The notes under the pieces: generated by a model | The model's input: the letters and a program-made list of their open reading frames with translations, nothing else | Database searches by the model: none | What the model was told of the DNA's origin: nothing | Made by a program: the position numbers and the translations under genes | Shown: in pieces, positions 30,104-38,595 of the stretch | Layout of the letters: the number at the start of each line of letters is the position of its first letter | Numbering within the stretch: the first letter of the stretch is position 1 | Assembly (NCBI RefSeq): GCF_000955975.1 | Contig: NZ_JYJF01000042.1 | Coordinates: 1 to 53,497 of the forward strand | Direction of reading: 5' to 3' | Origin: Saccharothrix sp. ST-888 | GTDB lineage: Bacteria; Actinomycetota; Actinomycetes; Streptomycetales; Streptomycetaceae | Length of the DNA: 53,497 nt

Positions 30104-31660
30104 ATGGCGGACCCCAGCCCCGTCCGGGGCCCCGTCGTCGAGGCCGACGGGATCAGCAAGCGCTTCGGCGCCACCGTCGCCCTCAGCGACGCCCGCATCT
30201 CGGTCGCACCCGGCGAGTCGCACGCCCTGGTCGGCCGAAACGGCGCGGGCAAGTCCACGCTCGTCTCGATCCTCACCGGCCTGCAGAACCCCGACACCGG
30301 CACCCTGCGCTTCAACGGCCAACCCGCCCCGGCCCCCGGTGACACCGACGCCTGGCGGTCAAGGGTCGCCTGCGTCTACCAGCGCTCCACCATCATTCCC
30401 GCGCTGACCGTCGCGGAGAACCTCTTCCTGGACCGGCAGAGCACGGGTTCGCTGCGCCCGATCAGCTGGAAGCAGCTGCGGAGCCGGGCCGGTGAACTCC
30501 TGGCCGAGTATGGAGTCGACGTCGACCCGGGCGCACGCGCCGAGCACCTGAGCGTCGAGCAGCGCCAGTTCGTCGAGATCGCCCGGGCGCTGTCCTTCGG
30601 CGCCCGCTTCATCATCCTGGACGAGCCCACCGCCAAACTCGACGCGCGCGGTATCGAGAAGCTCTTCGACAAGCTGCGCTCACTCCAGCAGCAGGGTGTC
30701 GCTTTCCTCTTCATCTCCCACCACCTGCAGGAGGTCTACGACCTCTGCACCACCGTCACGGTCTACCGCGACGCCCGGCACATCGTCACCGCGCCGGTCG
30801 CCGAGCTCGACCAGCAGGCCCTGGTGGAGGCGATGACCGGCGATCGCGCCCGAGGCTCCGAGCCCGCGTGGTCGGTGACCGGCCGGACGCTCCATGACGG
30901 CGCCCCGCTTCTGGAGGTCTCCGGGCTCAGCCTGGACGGCGCGTACCAGGACTTCTCCCTGACCGCGCGTCCGGGCGAAGTCGTGGGCCTGGCCGGGGCG
31001 GCTGCCAGCGGCAACGTCCAGCTCGGTGAGACCCTCGCCGGCCTGCACCGCCCCCGGGCCGGCACGGTCACCGTCGCGGGCCGGCCGGTACGTACGGGCC
31101 GGGTTCCGGCCGCTCTCGCAGCAGGGATCGGCTTCGTCCCCGAGGACCGCCACATCCAGGGCCTGGTTCCACAGCGCAGCGTCGCCGAGAACGCCACCTT
31201 GACCGTCACCGACCAGCTCGGCCCGTTCGGCACGGTCATGCCCTCGCGGACCCGCGCCTTCGCCGAGCGGATGATCAGCGGACTCGACATCAAGACGCCC
31301 GGCCCCTCGACCCCGGTGTCCGCCCTGTCCGGCGGAAACCAGCAGAAGGTCGTCATCGCCCGCGCGCTCGCCACCGAGCCACACGTCCTGGTCGCCATCC
31401 GGCCCACCAACGGCGTCGACATCAAGTCCAAGGAGTCCCTACTCGGCACCGTGCGTGAAGTCGCCGATGCCGGCAAGAGCGCCCTGATCGTGTCCGACGA
31501 ACTCGACGACCTGCGGGTCTGCGACCGCGTCCTGGCCATGTTCCACGGCCGCGTCGTCGCCGAGTTCGAGCACGGCTGGAGCGACGAACAACTGGTCGCA
31601 GCCATGGAGGGCATGGCCGGCCCGACCGACACGAAGGAAGACAATGACTCCCACCACTGA
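30104..31660 (+). CDS. Sugar ABC transporter ATPase with two nucleotide-binding domains
   Basis: 518 residues, ATG at 30104 preceded by GGAAAGGA. Domain 1 is canonical: Walker A GRNGAGKST, signature LSVEQRQFVEIARAL, Walker B FIILDEPTA and FISHH. Domain 2 is degenerate: the Walker A position reads GAAASGNVQ, while LSGGNQQKVVIARAL is intact, and the Walker B region is LVAIRPTNGVDIKSK, without the usual Asp-Glu pair. In RbsA/XylG-type proteins the second site is often weaker; here it probably cannot hydrolyse ATP. It overlaps the permease start by 17 bp. Confidence 0.93.
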   Translation: MADPSPVRGPVVEADGISKRFGATVALSDARISVAPGESHALVGRNGAGKSTLVSILTGLQNPDTGTLRFNGQPAPAPGDTDAWRSRVACVYQRSTIIPALTVAENLFLDRQSTGSLRPISWKQLRSRAGELLAEYGVDVDPGARAEHLSVEQRQFVEIARALSFGARFIILDEPTAKLDARGIEKLFDKLRSLQQQGVAFLFISHHLQEVYDLCTTVTVYRDARHIVTAPVAELDQQALVEAMTGDRARGSEPAWSVTGRTLHDGAPLLEVSGLSLDGAYQDFSLTARPGEVVGLAGAAASGNVQLGETLAGLHRPRAGTVTVAGRPVRTGRVPAALAAGIGFVPEDRHIQGLVPQRSVAENATLTVTDQLGPFGTVMPSRTRAFAERMISGLDIKTPGPSTPVSALSGGNQQKVVIARALATEPHVLVAIRPTNGVDIKSKESLLGTVREVADAGKSALIVSDELDDLRVCDRVLAMFHGRVVAEFEHGWSDEQLVAAMEGMAGPTDTKEDNDSHH

Positions 31661-32675
31661 GGTCCGCGCGAACTCGGCCGCCGCCGTCCCCGCGCCCGCG
31701 CGGCGCCGCATCGACCTGGCCCGCTACCGCGATCTATCGCTCGTCCCGGTCCTGCTCGTCCTGGGAGTCATCGGCTTCGCGGTCTCCCCCGCCTTCCTCA
31801 CCTCCGACAACCTCCTCGGCGTCGGACAACAGGCCACCGAACTGAGCCTGCTCGTCCTGGCCGAGGCCCTGATCCTGATCGCCGGCCGGATGGACCTCTC
31901 CCTGGAGTCCACCATCGGCGTCGCCCCGGTCATCGCCGTCTGGCTGGTCCTGCCCGACCACGGCGCCCGGTTCAACGGCCTCGGCCTCTTCCCCTCCTGG
32001 ACCGCCATCCCGCTGTGCCTCGCGGTCGGCGCGCTGATCGGCGCGATCAATGGCTTCCTCATCCTCAAGCTGCGACTCAACGGCTTCATCGTCACCCTCG
32101 GCGCGCTCACCCTGCTGCGCGGCCTCCAAGTCGCCATCTCCCAGGGCCAATCCATCGTCAACCTGCCCGGCTCCTTCACCTACCTGGGCAGCACCAGCTG
32201 GCTCGGCGTCCCGGCCGCGATCTGGATCTGCGCCTTGCTCTTCCTGGCCGGCGGCAGCGCCCTCGCCTGGCTGCGCCACGGCCGCGCCCTGTACGCGATC
32301 GGCGGCAACGCAGAAGCCGCCAGGGCCGCCGGTATCCGGGTCGACCGGGTCACCTGGGCCGTCCTGATCCTCGGCAGCCTGCTCGCGGCCTTCGCGGGTG
32401 TCCTCTACACCGGCCACTACGGCTCCATCTCCGCTGACCAGGGCAACGGCTGGATCTTCCAGGTCTTCGCCGCGACCGTCATCGGCGGCGTCAGCCTCAA
32501 CGGCGGCCGCGGCACCCTCTTCGGTGCCCTCACGGGCGTGCTGACCCTCCAGCTGGTGGTCAACGTCATGACCCTCGCGGGCGTGCCGCCGCTGTGGAAC
32601 CAGTTCCTCAACGGCGCGATCATCATCGTCGCCCTGATCATCTCCCGCTTCGCCTCCGGCGAGCAGCAGGAGTAA
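31644..32675 (+). CDS. Sugar ABC transporter permease (RbsC-like)
   Basis: 343 residues, with a Pro/Ala/Arg-rich cytosolic N-terminus and about 8-10 membrane helices. The family segments are LLVLAEALILIAGRMDLSLE, GFIVTLGALTLLRGLQVAIS, ALYAIGGNAEAARAAGIRVD, VFAATVIGGVSLNGGRGTLF and a C-terminal VALIISR. A homodimer forms the channel with the double ATPase. Its start lies inside the ATPase gene, and a very strong hairpin follows. Confidence 0.93.
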   Translation: MTPTTEVRANSAAAVPAPARRRIDLARYRDLSLVPVLLVLGVIGFAVSPAFLTSDNLLGVGQQATELSLLVLAEALILIAGRMDLSLESTIGVAPVIAVWLVLPDHGARFNGLGLFPSWTAIPLCLAVGALIGAINGFLILKLRLNGFIVTLGALTLLRGLQVAISQGQSIVNLPGSFTYLGSTSWLGVPAAIWICALLFLAGGSALAWLRHGRALYAIGGNAEAARAAGIRVDRVTWAVLILGSLLAAFAGVLYTGHYGSISADQGNGWIFQVFAATVIGGVSLNGGRGTLFGALTGVLTLQLVVNVMTLAGVPPLWNQFLNGAIIIVALIISRFASGEQQE

Positions 32676-32697
32676 CGGGTCTGACCACCCCGAGCCG

Positions 32698-32744
32698 CCG
32701 GAGCGGCGCCACCAGTCGGTCGGGCACTGGTCGCGCCGCTCCGG
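32698..32744 (+). terminator. Terminator of the transporter operon
   Basis: The two 19-nt arms, CCGGAGCGGCGCCACCAGT (32698-32716) and ACTGGTCGCGCCGCTCCGG (32726-32744), pair with a single mismatch around a 9-nt loop, 22 bp after the permease stop. It separates the transporter from the following regulator gene. Confidence 0.75.
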
Positions 32745-32813
32745 CCTCCCGTTCCCGCACCGCCAGGACGGCCGCTCCACAGGCCCGTACGTTCCGCACC
32801 AGAGAGGACCCAG

Positions 32814-33521
32814 ATGTCGGTAACCGATCAGGCCATCGAGCGGATCAAGGAGATGATCCTCTCCGGCGCCCTCCACCCCGGTGCCCGGCTGCCCAACGAG
32901 GCCGACCTGGCCGACCAGCTCGGGCTGTCCCGCAACTCCCTGCGCGAGGCCGTCCGCGCACTCACCGCGATGCGGATCCTCGTGCCCAGGCAGGGCGACG
33001 GCACCTACGTCTCCGGCCTCGAACCCCACCTCCTGCTGGAAACGCTCGCCTTCGCCGCCGACGTGTCCCAAGGCCGCACCGCCGGCCAACTCCTCCAGGT
33101 ACGAAGGCTGCTGGAACCCCAGGCCACAGCGCTCGCGGCCCACCGGATCACCGAACCACGCCTGGCCGAGCTGCGCGCCATCCTCGACCAGAGCGCCCAG
33201 GACATCAGCATCGAGGAGTTCGTCGAGCTGGACATCGCGTTCCACCGGACCATCGTCGACGCCGTGGGAAACCCGGTCCTGTCCACCTTGCTCGGCATCC
33301 TCTCCACCCACACCCAGCGGCTGCGCATCGTCCGCGGCATCCGGCACGCGCCCGCCCGCGAACAGGCCCACCGAGACCATGAGACCATCTGGCTGGCCCT
33401 CGCCGCCGGAGACGCTCTCCTCGCCGCCAGCGCCAGCACCGTGCACGTGGCCGCCGTCGAGGACTGGCTGGCCACCGGAATCTCCACCGACTCCCCCGGA
33501 CTCGACACAAGCACCTCGTAG
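32814..33521 (+). CDS. FadR-type GntR regulator (FCD domain), copy 2
   Basis: 235 residues, ATG at 32814 after AGAGAGGAC. The winged helix (SVTDQAIERIKEMILSGALH, LGLSRNSLREAVRALTAMRI, QGDGTYVSGLEP) is nearly the same as in the regulator at 19670-20365, while the FCD domain (DIAFHRTIVDAVGNPV, HRDHETIWLAL) differs more. This suggests shared operators but possibly different effectors. It follows the transporter operon after a terminator and precedes the second binding-protein gene. Confidence 0.88.
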   Translation: MSVTDQAIERIKEMILSGALHPGARLPNEADLADQLGLSRNSLREAVRALTAMRILVPRQGDGTYVSGLEPHLLLETLAFAADVSQGRTAGQLLQVRRLLEPQATALAAHRITEPRLAELRAILDQSAQDISIEEFVELDIAFHRTIVDAVGNPVLSTLLGILSTHTQRLRIVRGIRHAPAREQAHRDHETIWLALAAGDALLAASASTVHVAAVEDWLATGISTDSPGLDTSTS

Positions 33522-33535
33522 CACCCGATGACTCG
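33519..33535. promoter_or_regulatory. Weak fifth copy of the fucose-locus operator
   Basis: TAGCACCCGATGACTCG shares CCGATGACT with site C of the 28.8-kb control region. It overlaps the regulator's stop codon and lies upstream of the second binding-protein gene. Confidence 0.35.
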
Positions 33536-33567
33536 GACCTCCGGTCCTGCATGCCCGGCGCGCAGCA

Positions 33568-33581
33568 CCCCCCCCCCCCCC
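33568..33581. repeat. Run of 14 cytosines before the second SBP gene
   Basis: An uninterrupted C14 tract directly abuts the ribosome binding site AAGGACGG (33582-33589) of the gene starting at 33597. Homopolymers this long slip readily in replication and sequencing. Length change here would alter the promoter-to-RBS distance, not the reading frame. Confidence 0.8.
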
Positions 33582-33596
33582 AAGGACGGTCTGAAA

Positions 33597-34610
33597 GTGA
33601 AGAGATCAATCGCCCGGACCCTGTGCGCATGCAAGACCGCGGTACTGCTTGCCGGATGCCTCACCGCCTGCGGGACCGGTTCCGCCCCTGACAGCCTTCC
33701 CCTGCAGATCGGCGTCGATCTCCCCCGCGCCGACTCCGACTTCTGGAAGGCGTACGCGAAGTACCTCCGCACGGAGATCGCCGACCAGCGGCTGACGGGG
33801 ACGACAACACGTTCACCGCCAACATCCAGTCGCTGGCAGCCAAGCACCCCAAGGCCATCGTCATGGCACCGCAGGACACGATCAACACCGGCATGGTGCT
33901 CGACGGCCTGCTGGCCAAGCACATCGCTGCCGTCAGCGTCGACACCGTGCCGGAGAACGGCGACGTCTTACATGGTGGTGCGTACCGACAACCGGCTGTA
34001 CGGCACCCATGCCTGCGAGTTCCTCGGCAGACAGCTGCACGGTAAGGGCAAGGTCGCCGAACTCCAGGGCGCACTGGTCTCGATCAACGGCTACGAGCGC
34101 TCCCAGGCGTTCGCCTTCTGCATGAAGAACGAGTTCCCCGGCATCCAGGTCATCGAGCTGGCCACCGACTGGAAGGGCGATGTCGCCTCCGCCAAGCTGC
34201 AGTCCACGCTGGCCGCCAACCCCGACCTGAACGGCATCTACATGCAGGCCGGCGGCGTCTTCCTGCAACCCACCCTTGACGTCCTGCGTCAGAGGGGCCT
34301 GCTCAAACCGGCCGGCCAGAGCGGCCACATCGTCGTCGTCTCCAACGACGGCATCCCGGCCGAGCTCGACGCGATCCGCAACGGTGACATCGACGCCACC
34401 GTCTCCCAGCCCGCCGACCTGTACGCCAAGTACGCCTTGTACTACGCCCGGGCCGCAGCCGAGGGCAGGACATTCAAGCCCGGCCCCACCGACCACAACT
34501 CCACCATCATCCTTCTGCCGAACGGCCTGGAGGACCAGCTTCCCTCCCCCCTGGTCACCAAGGACACCGTCGACGATCCGTCGCTCTGGGCCAACCACGC
34601 CACCGGCTGA
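33597..34610 (+). pseudogene. Second substrate-binding lipoprotein copy with compensating frameshifts
   Basis: GTG at 33597; signal peptide with lipobox LTAC. It is a close paralogue of the binding protein at 28972-30021: ATDWKGDVASAKLQSTLAAN and QAGGVFLQPTL are identical. About 33799 to 33966 is out of frame. There frame 0 gives Thr/Ser/Pro/Arg-rich nonsense, while the neighbouring frame gives the expected NIQSLAAKHPKAIVMAPQDT and HIAAVSVDTVPENGDV. A one-base loss near 33796-33799 and an extra T near 33967-33969 restore the frame, so the full-length frame stays open with about 56 wrong residues in the core. Either decay or a pair of sequencing errors. Confidence 0.7.
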
Positions 34611-34719
34611 CCGCACGACACCACACCCACAGACCAGGTCGGCGTCCGGCTGCGGCGGGCAGCCCGAGCGGTCGGCCTGAACACCCATCACAGGACCCCC
34701 ACCACAGAAGGGCCGCAAC

Positions 34720-37536
34720 ATGAGAAGTGCACCCGTAGCCAGAGCGATCACCGCCCTGGCGCTCGGCACGTCGGCGATCGCGTGGTCGCCGACGGCCGCA
34801 ACGGCGGCGACCACGACGACCGCCTGGTCCAACGGAGCGTTCGCCGTCGACACACCCAACCTCGTCCGCGAGGCCAACATCGTCCTCGGCAGCCCCAACA
34901 CCGCGGCGACCCAGTCGATGCCGCTCGGCAACGGCACCCTGGGCGCCGCGGTCTGGGCCGCGAACGGCTTCACCGCCCAGCTCAACCGCGCCGACACCCT
35001 GCCCGGCCGCAAGTCTCCCGGCTGGCTGCAGATCCCCAGCCTGTCGCGGATCACCGGCGCCACCGACTTCACCGCCACCGTCGACCCCTACGACGGCGTG
35101 CTGCGCGAGTCCGGCGGCGGCATGAGCGCGACGATCTACGTCCGCGCCGACAAGGACGAGCTGGTCGTGGACGTGACCGGCGCCGACCCCAACACCGCCC
35201 AGACCGCCACCGTGAACCTGTGGTCCGGGCGCACGCCCACCGCCGCGGCCTCCGGCAGCGTCGCCACGCTGGCCGAGACCTGGGTCGACAACAACGCGAC
35301 CACCGGCTCGGGCCGCACCTTCGGCTCGCTCGCCGCACTCACCGCCGGCGGGCGCAACGTCACCGCCACGGTCACCGACGCGCAGACCGTCAAGGTCAAC
35401 CTCACCCCCAACGCCGACGGCAGCTTCCGAATCCTGGTCGGCAGCCCGACCTGGACCGGCGGCAACGCCGCCTCGACCGCAGCCGCCCTGCTGGGCACCG
35501 ACGCCTCGGCGACCAGCAGCGCGCTGCAGGCCCCACACCTGTCCTGGTGGCACACCTACTGGGCCAACCTCGGCCTGGTGAAGCTCTCCTCGGCCGACGG
35601 CACCGCCCAGTACATGGAGAAGCTGCGGACCCTGTACTACTTCACCACCGCCGAGGAGTCCCGCGGCCCGCTCCCGGGTTCCCAGGCCGGGGTCGCCGAC
35701 CTGTTCAACTTCTCCCAGGACACCCAGAACTGGTACCCCGCCGGCTACTGGATCTGGAACCTGCGCGGCCAGATCGCCGCCAACATCGGGGCCGGCGCGA
35801 CCGCCCTGAACTCCGGGTTCTACAACCTCTACACCTCGAACCTGGCCAACATCCAGGCCTGGACCAAGACGTACATGGGCAACCTACCCGGTATCTGCGT
35901 GCCGGAGACCATGCGCTTCAACGGCAACGGCTTCCAGAACGACAGCAACCCGTTCGGTGACGCCTCCTGCGACCAGGCGCTGAGCACCTGGAACGGCCGG
36001 ACCGTCTCCTCCGGCGCCGAGGTCGGCCTGTGGGTCTGGCAGCAGTACCTCACCACGGGCGACCGGACCTTCCTGACCACCAACTACCCGCTGATGCAGC
36101 AGGCGAGCCAGTTCCTGCTCGCCTACACCACCGTCGGAGCCGACGGCAAGCGCCACGCGGTGGCCAACGTCCACGAGAACCAGTGGAACGTCCAGGACCC
36201 GGTCAACATGATCGACGCGATGAAGGCCCTCTTCCCCGCCACCATCTCCGCCGCCCAGACCCTGAACACCGACGCCTCGCTCGTCTCCCAGCTGCAGACC
36301 GCGATTCCGCAGATCCCCGACTACCCGCGCACCGACGCCGCCACCCACCAGCAGAACCTCACCGCCTCCGCCGACGCCTCCGGCACCGACGTGCTCGGCC
36401 AGTCCTCCCAGCCCACCGCCCCCGTCAACAACAGCGAGAACGACGACCTCGACGCCGTGTGGCCCTACGGCCTGGTCGGCGACAACTCGCCGCTGCTGTC
36501 GCTGGCGCAGCGCACCTACGCCAGCCGGGTCAACGTCCAGCAGAACGACTGGAGCTTCGACGCCGTCGACGCCGCCCGCCTCGGCCTCGGGTCGCGGGTC
36601 GCCGCCGACCTGACCGCGCTCACCCAGAAGTACCAGACCTACCCCACCGGCATGGCCAACCTGTGGGGCCAGTCCGGCGGCACCGAGCCCTACATCGAGC
36701 AGGCCGCCAACGTCGCGCTCGCCGTCAACGAGTCGCTGGTCCAGGACTACGACGACCTGCTGCGGATCGCCCCCGCCCTGCCCCCGGGCTGGGACGCGGA
36801 CGGCACCCAGTACATCCAGGGCGGCAGCACCGTCTCCGTCCAGGTCCACGGCGGCGTCATCGGCACCGTCGGCATCCACGCCGGCTCCACCGGCACCATC
36901 ACCATGCGGAGCCCCTGGCCCGGCCAGAGCGTGTCAGTCGTCGACGGCACCGACAGGACGACCGTCGTGGTGAGCCCCACCACCGCCGGCCAGTTCTCGA
37001 TCCCGGCCACCGCCGGCAGGTCCTACCTCGTCCAGCAGGTCACGGCCCCGGTCTCCGGCATGACATTCAGCCAGGTCACCGGCACCCCGGCCACGGCGGC
37101 CAGCCACCTCGGCAACGTCCAGATCGGCCTCGACCGCACCCTCGGCACCGGGCAGATCACCGGCATCAACGGGCTCTGCGCCGACAACTCGGGCGCAAGC
37201 ACCACCAACGGCAACCCCATCATCGTCTGGGACTGCAGCACCACCGGCGCCACGAACCAGCAGTGGACCGCCGGCGCTGACGGCACCCTGCGCGTCCAGG
37301 GCAAGTGCATGGACATCACGGGTGGCAGCTCCGTATCGGGCACCAACGTCGAACTGTGGGACTGCACGCCCGGCGCCGCCAACCAGATCTGGCAGGCCCA
37401 GGCCAACGGCACCCTGAAGAACCCGCAGTCCGGCAAGTGCCTCGACGACGCCGGCGCCGGCCCGGTCGGCACCCAGCTGATCATCTGGGACTGCTCCACC
37501 GGCCCGTCCGCCAACCAGGTCTGGCACCTGCCGTAA
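34720..37536 (+). CDS. Secreted GH95-like (alpha/alpha)6 glycosidase with C-terminal ricin lectin domain
   Basis: 938 residues with a Sec signal peptide (to about ATAATAA, residue 30). The N-terminal beta domain begins NLVREANIVLGSPNTAATQS and MPLGNGTLGAAVW, the layout of DUF5703/GH95-type enzymes. A helical barrel follows with NWYPAGYWIWNLRGQIAANI, VGLWVWQQYLTTGDRTFL and VANVHENQWNVQDPVNMIDA. The last 130 residues are a ricin-type beta-trefoil with three NQxW repeats. It probably releases L-fucose, or another sugar, from plant or animal glycans outside the cell, feeding the adjacent transporter. The catalytic residues could not be aligned with confidence, so alpha-L-fucosidase is a supported guess. 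Confidence 0.75.
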   Translation: MRSAPVARAITALALGTSAIAWSPTAATAATTTTAWSNGAFAVDTPNLVREANIVLGSPNTAATQSMPLGNGTLGAAVWAANGFTAQLNRADTLPGRKSPGWLQIPSLSRITGATDFTATVDPYDGVLRESGGGMSATIYVRADKDELVVDVTGADPNTAQTATVNLWSGRTPTAAASGSVATLAETWVDNNATTGSGRTFGSLAALTAGGRNVTATVTDAQTVKVNLTPNADGSFRILVGSPTWTGGNAASTAAALLGTDASATSSALQAPHLSWWHTYWANLGLVKLSSADGTAQYMEKLRTLYYFTTAEESRGPLPGSQAGVADLFNFSQDTQNWYPAGYWIWNLRGQIAANIGAGATALNSGFYNLYTSNLANIQAWTKTYMGNLPGICVPETMRFNGNGFQNDSNPFGDASCDQALSTWNGRTVSSGAEVGLWVWQQYLTTGDRTFLTTNYPLMQQASQFLLAYTTVGADGKRHAVANVHENQWNVQDPVNMIDAMKALFPATISAAQTLNTDASLVSQLQTAIPQIPDYPRTDAATHQQNLTASADASGTDVLGQSSQPTAPVNNSENDDLDAVWPYGLVGDNSPLLSLAQRTYASRVNVQQNDWSFDAVDAARLGLGSRVAADLTALTQKYQTYPTGMANLWGQSGGTEPYIEQAANVALAVNESLVQDYDDLLRIAPALPPGWDADGTQYIQGGSTVSVQVHGGVIGTVGIHAGSTGTITMRSPWPGQSVSVVDGTDRTTVVVSPTTAGQFSIPATAGRSYLVQQVTAPVSGMTFSQVTGTPATAASHLGNVQIGLDRTLGTGQITGINGLCADNSGASTTNGNPIIVWDCSTTGATNQQWTAGADGTLRVQGKCMDITGGSSVSGTNVELWDCTPGAANQIWQAQANGTLKNPQSGKCLDDAGAGPVGTQLIIWDCSTGPSANQVWHLP

Positions 37537-37585
37537 CCCCTGGCTTGTAAATCCGGACCGTGATCCCGGCCGGACCGAAACATCC

Positions 37586-37615
37586 GGCCCGCACCGCGCA
37601 CCCGCGGTGCGGGCC
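37586..37615. terminator. Terminator after the GH95-like gene
   Basis: GGCCCGCACCGCG (37586-37598) and CGCGGTGCGGGCC (37603-37615) pair perfectly over 13 bp with a 4-nt loop, between two convergent genes. Confidence 0.75.
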
Positions 37616-37634
37616 GCATCGTGCGCGCCCCGGA

Positions 37635-38291
37635 TCACCGGCTCCCCTCCGGGGAAGGCACACGCGCAGCTCCTCCAGCGCGGGTCGAGCATGGACCGGC
37701 CAGATCACGGGCTTCGACGTTGTCGAACGGCTCGAACCAGGCCGCCGGCCGCAGGTCGCCGATGCCGAAGTGGCGGTTGACGTCGCCGTCGGGGTCCTCG
37801 ATGCCGTCGAACCGGGGGCTGTAGAGCATCAGGACGTCGGAGTCCTGGAAGAGCAGGTCCTTGCAGGCGTCGAAGTCGTAGTCGTCCTCATGGACGGGGA
37901 GCTTACGGTGCGGGCTGCCCTCGTTGTCGTCGACGTCGTCAAGATAGCTGGGTGCTTCGCCGAGTGCCAGGTGCAGGGCGAGTTCTTCGGCGGTGCAGGT
38001 CGGTTCGGGCCAGTGGCCGTGTTCGAGGTCGTCGGCCAGGTCGTCCAGGGCCCGGGCCATGCGGCGGCGCCACTGCAGGTCGCAGCCGTGGGCGAGCTTG
38101 GGCAGACGGGCGAACAACTCCCAGTCCCCCTTCTCCTCGGCTGTGACGAGCCGGTCCCCCAGGGCTTCGGCTTCGTCGTAGGCCTGGCCCGCCAGCACGG
38201 TCAGCGCGGTGTGCAGGAGGTCGGCGGTTCGGGGGGGCAGCTGCCAGCCGCAGTCCTCGCACTCCTCGCCTCCGCAGTCGTGCTCGGTCAC
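37635..38291 (-). CDS. Acidic cytoplasmic protein of unknown function, possibly N-terminally truncated
   Basis: About 218 residues from a GTG at 38291 (VTEHDCGGEECEDCGWQLPP). The frame stays open upstream to 38486, but beyond about 38390 it overlaps a fragment that reads on the other strand, and no ribosome binding site or ATG is seen in the proper place. The original start may have been lost. Features: a CxxxxCxxC cluster (CGGEECEDC), LGDRLVTAEEKGDWELFARL, DDLADDLEHGHWPEPTCTAE and DVLMLYSPRFDGIEDPDG. It is strongly acidic. No family recognised. Confidence 0.55.
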   Translation of the reverse strand: MTEHDCGGEECEDCGWQLPPRTADLLHTALTVLAGQAYDEAEALGDRLVTAEEKGDWELFARLPKLAHGCDLQWRRRMARALDDLADDLEHGHWPEPTCTAEELALHLALGEAPSYLDDVDDNEGSPHRKLPVHEDDYDFDACKDLLFQDSDVLMLYSPRFDGIEDPDGDVNRHFGIGDLRPAAWFEPFDNVEARDLAGPCSTRAGGAARVPSPEGSR

Positions 38292-38387
38292 CGAGAACAG
38301 AGTGGCGAAGTCCGGGATGTCCCCCCACTCCGTGCTGATCGACCGCTTGTCAGTCTGCTGGGTGGAAAGGCGCCATACGCCGCCTAA

Positions 38388-38526
38388 TCTGCGACGATGC
38401 CTTTTCGAGCGGCACAAGCTTCGGGCTCCCGCCAACGACCCGGACGTCATCCCCTTGCCCGCACAGCGCATCCAACGCCACGACATCCTCGGCGGGCTGA
38501 TCTACGAGTACCGGAACGCCGCCTGA
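38388..38526 (+). pseudogene. Probable C-terminal remnant of a transposase/integrase
   Basis: The frame ends CLFERHKLRAPAND, PDVIPLPAQRIQRHDILGGL and IYEYRNAA before a TGA. This resembles the C-terminal tail of several actinobacterial transposases (RHDxLGGLIHEY), but nothing upstream continues the gene. The match is from memory and short, so confidence is low. It abuts the likely damaged 5' end of the gene at 37635-38291. Confidence 0.35.
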
Positions 38527-38595
38527 CGAAGATCACGACAGTTGACGAAGCCACAGGTCAGCACAATGCGGGGCCTTTGGAACCCTACAGGAGGA

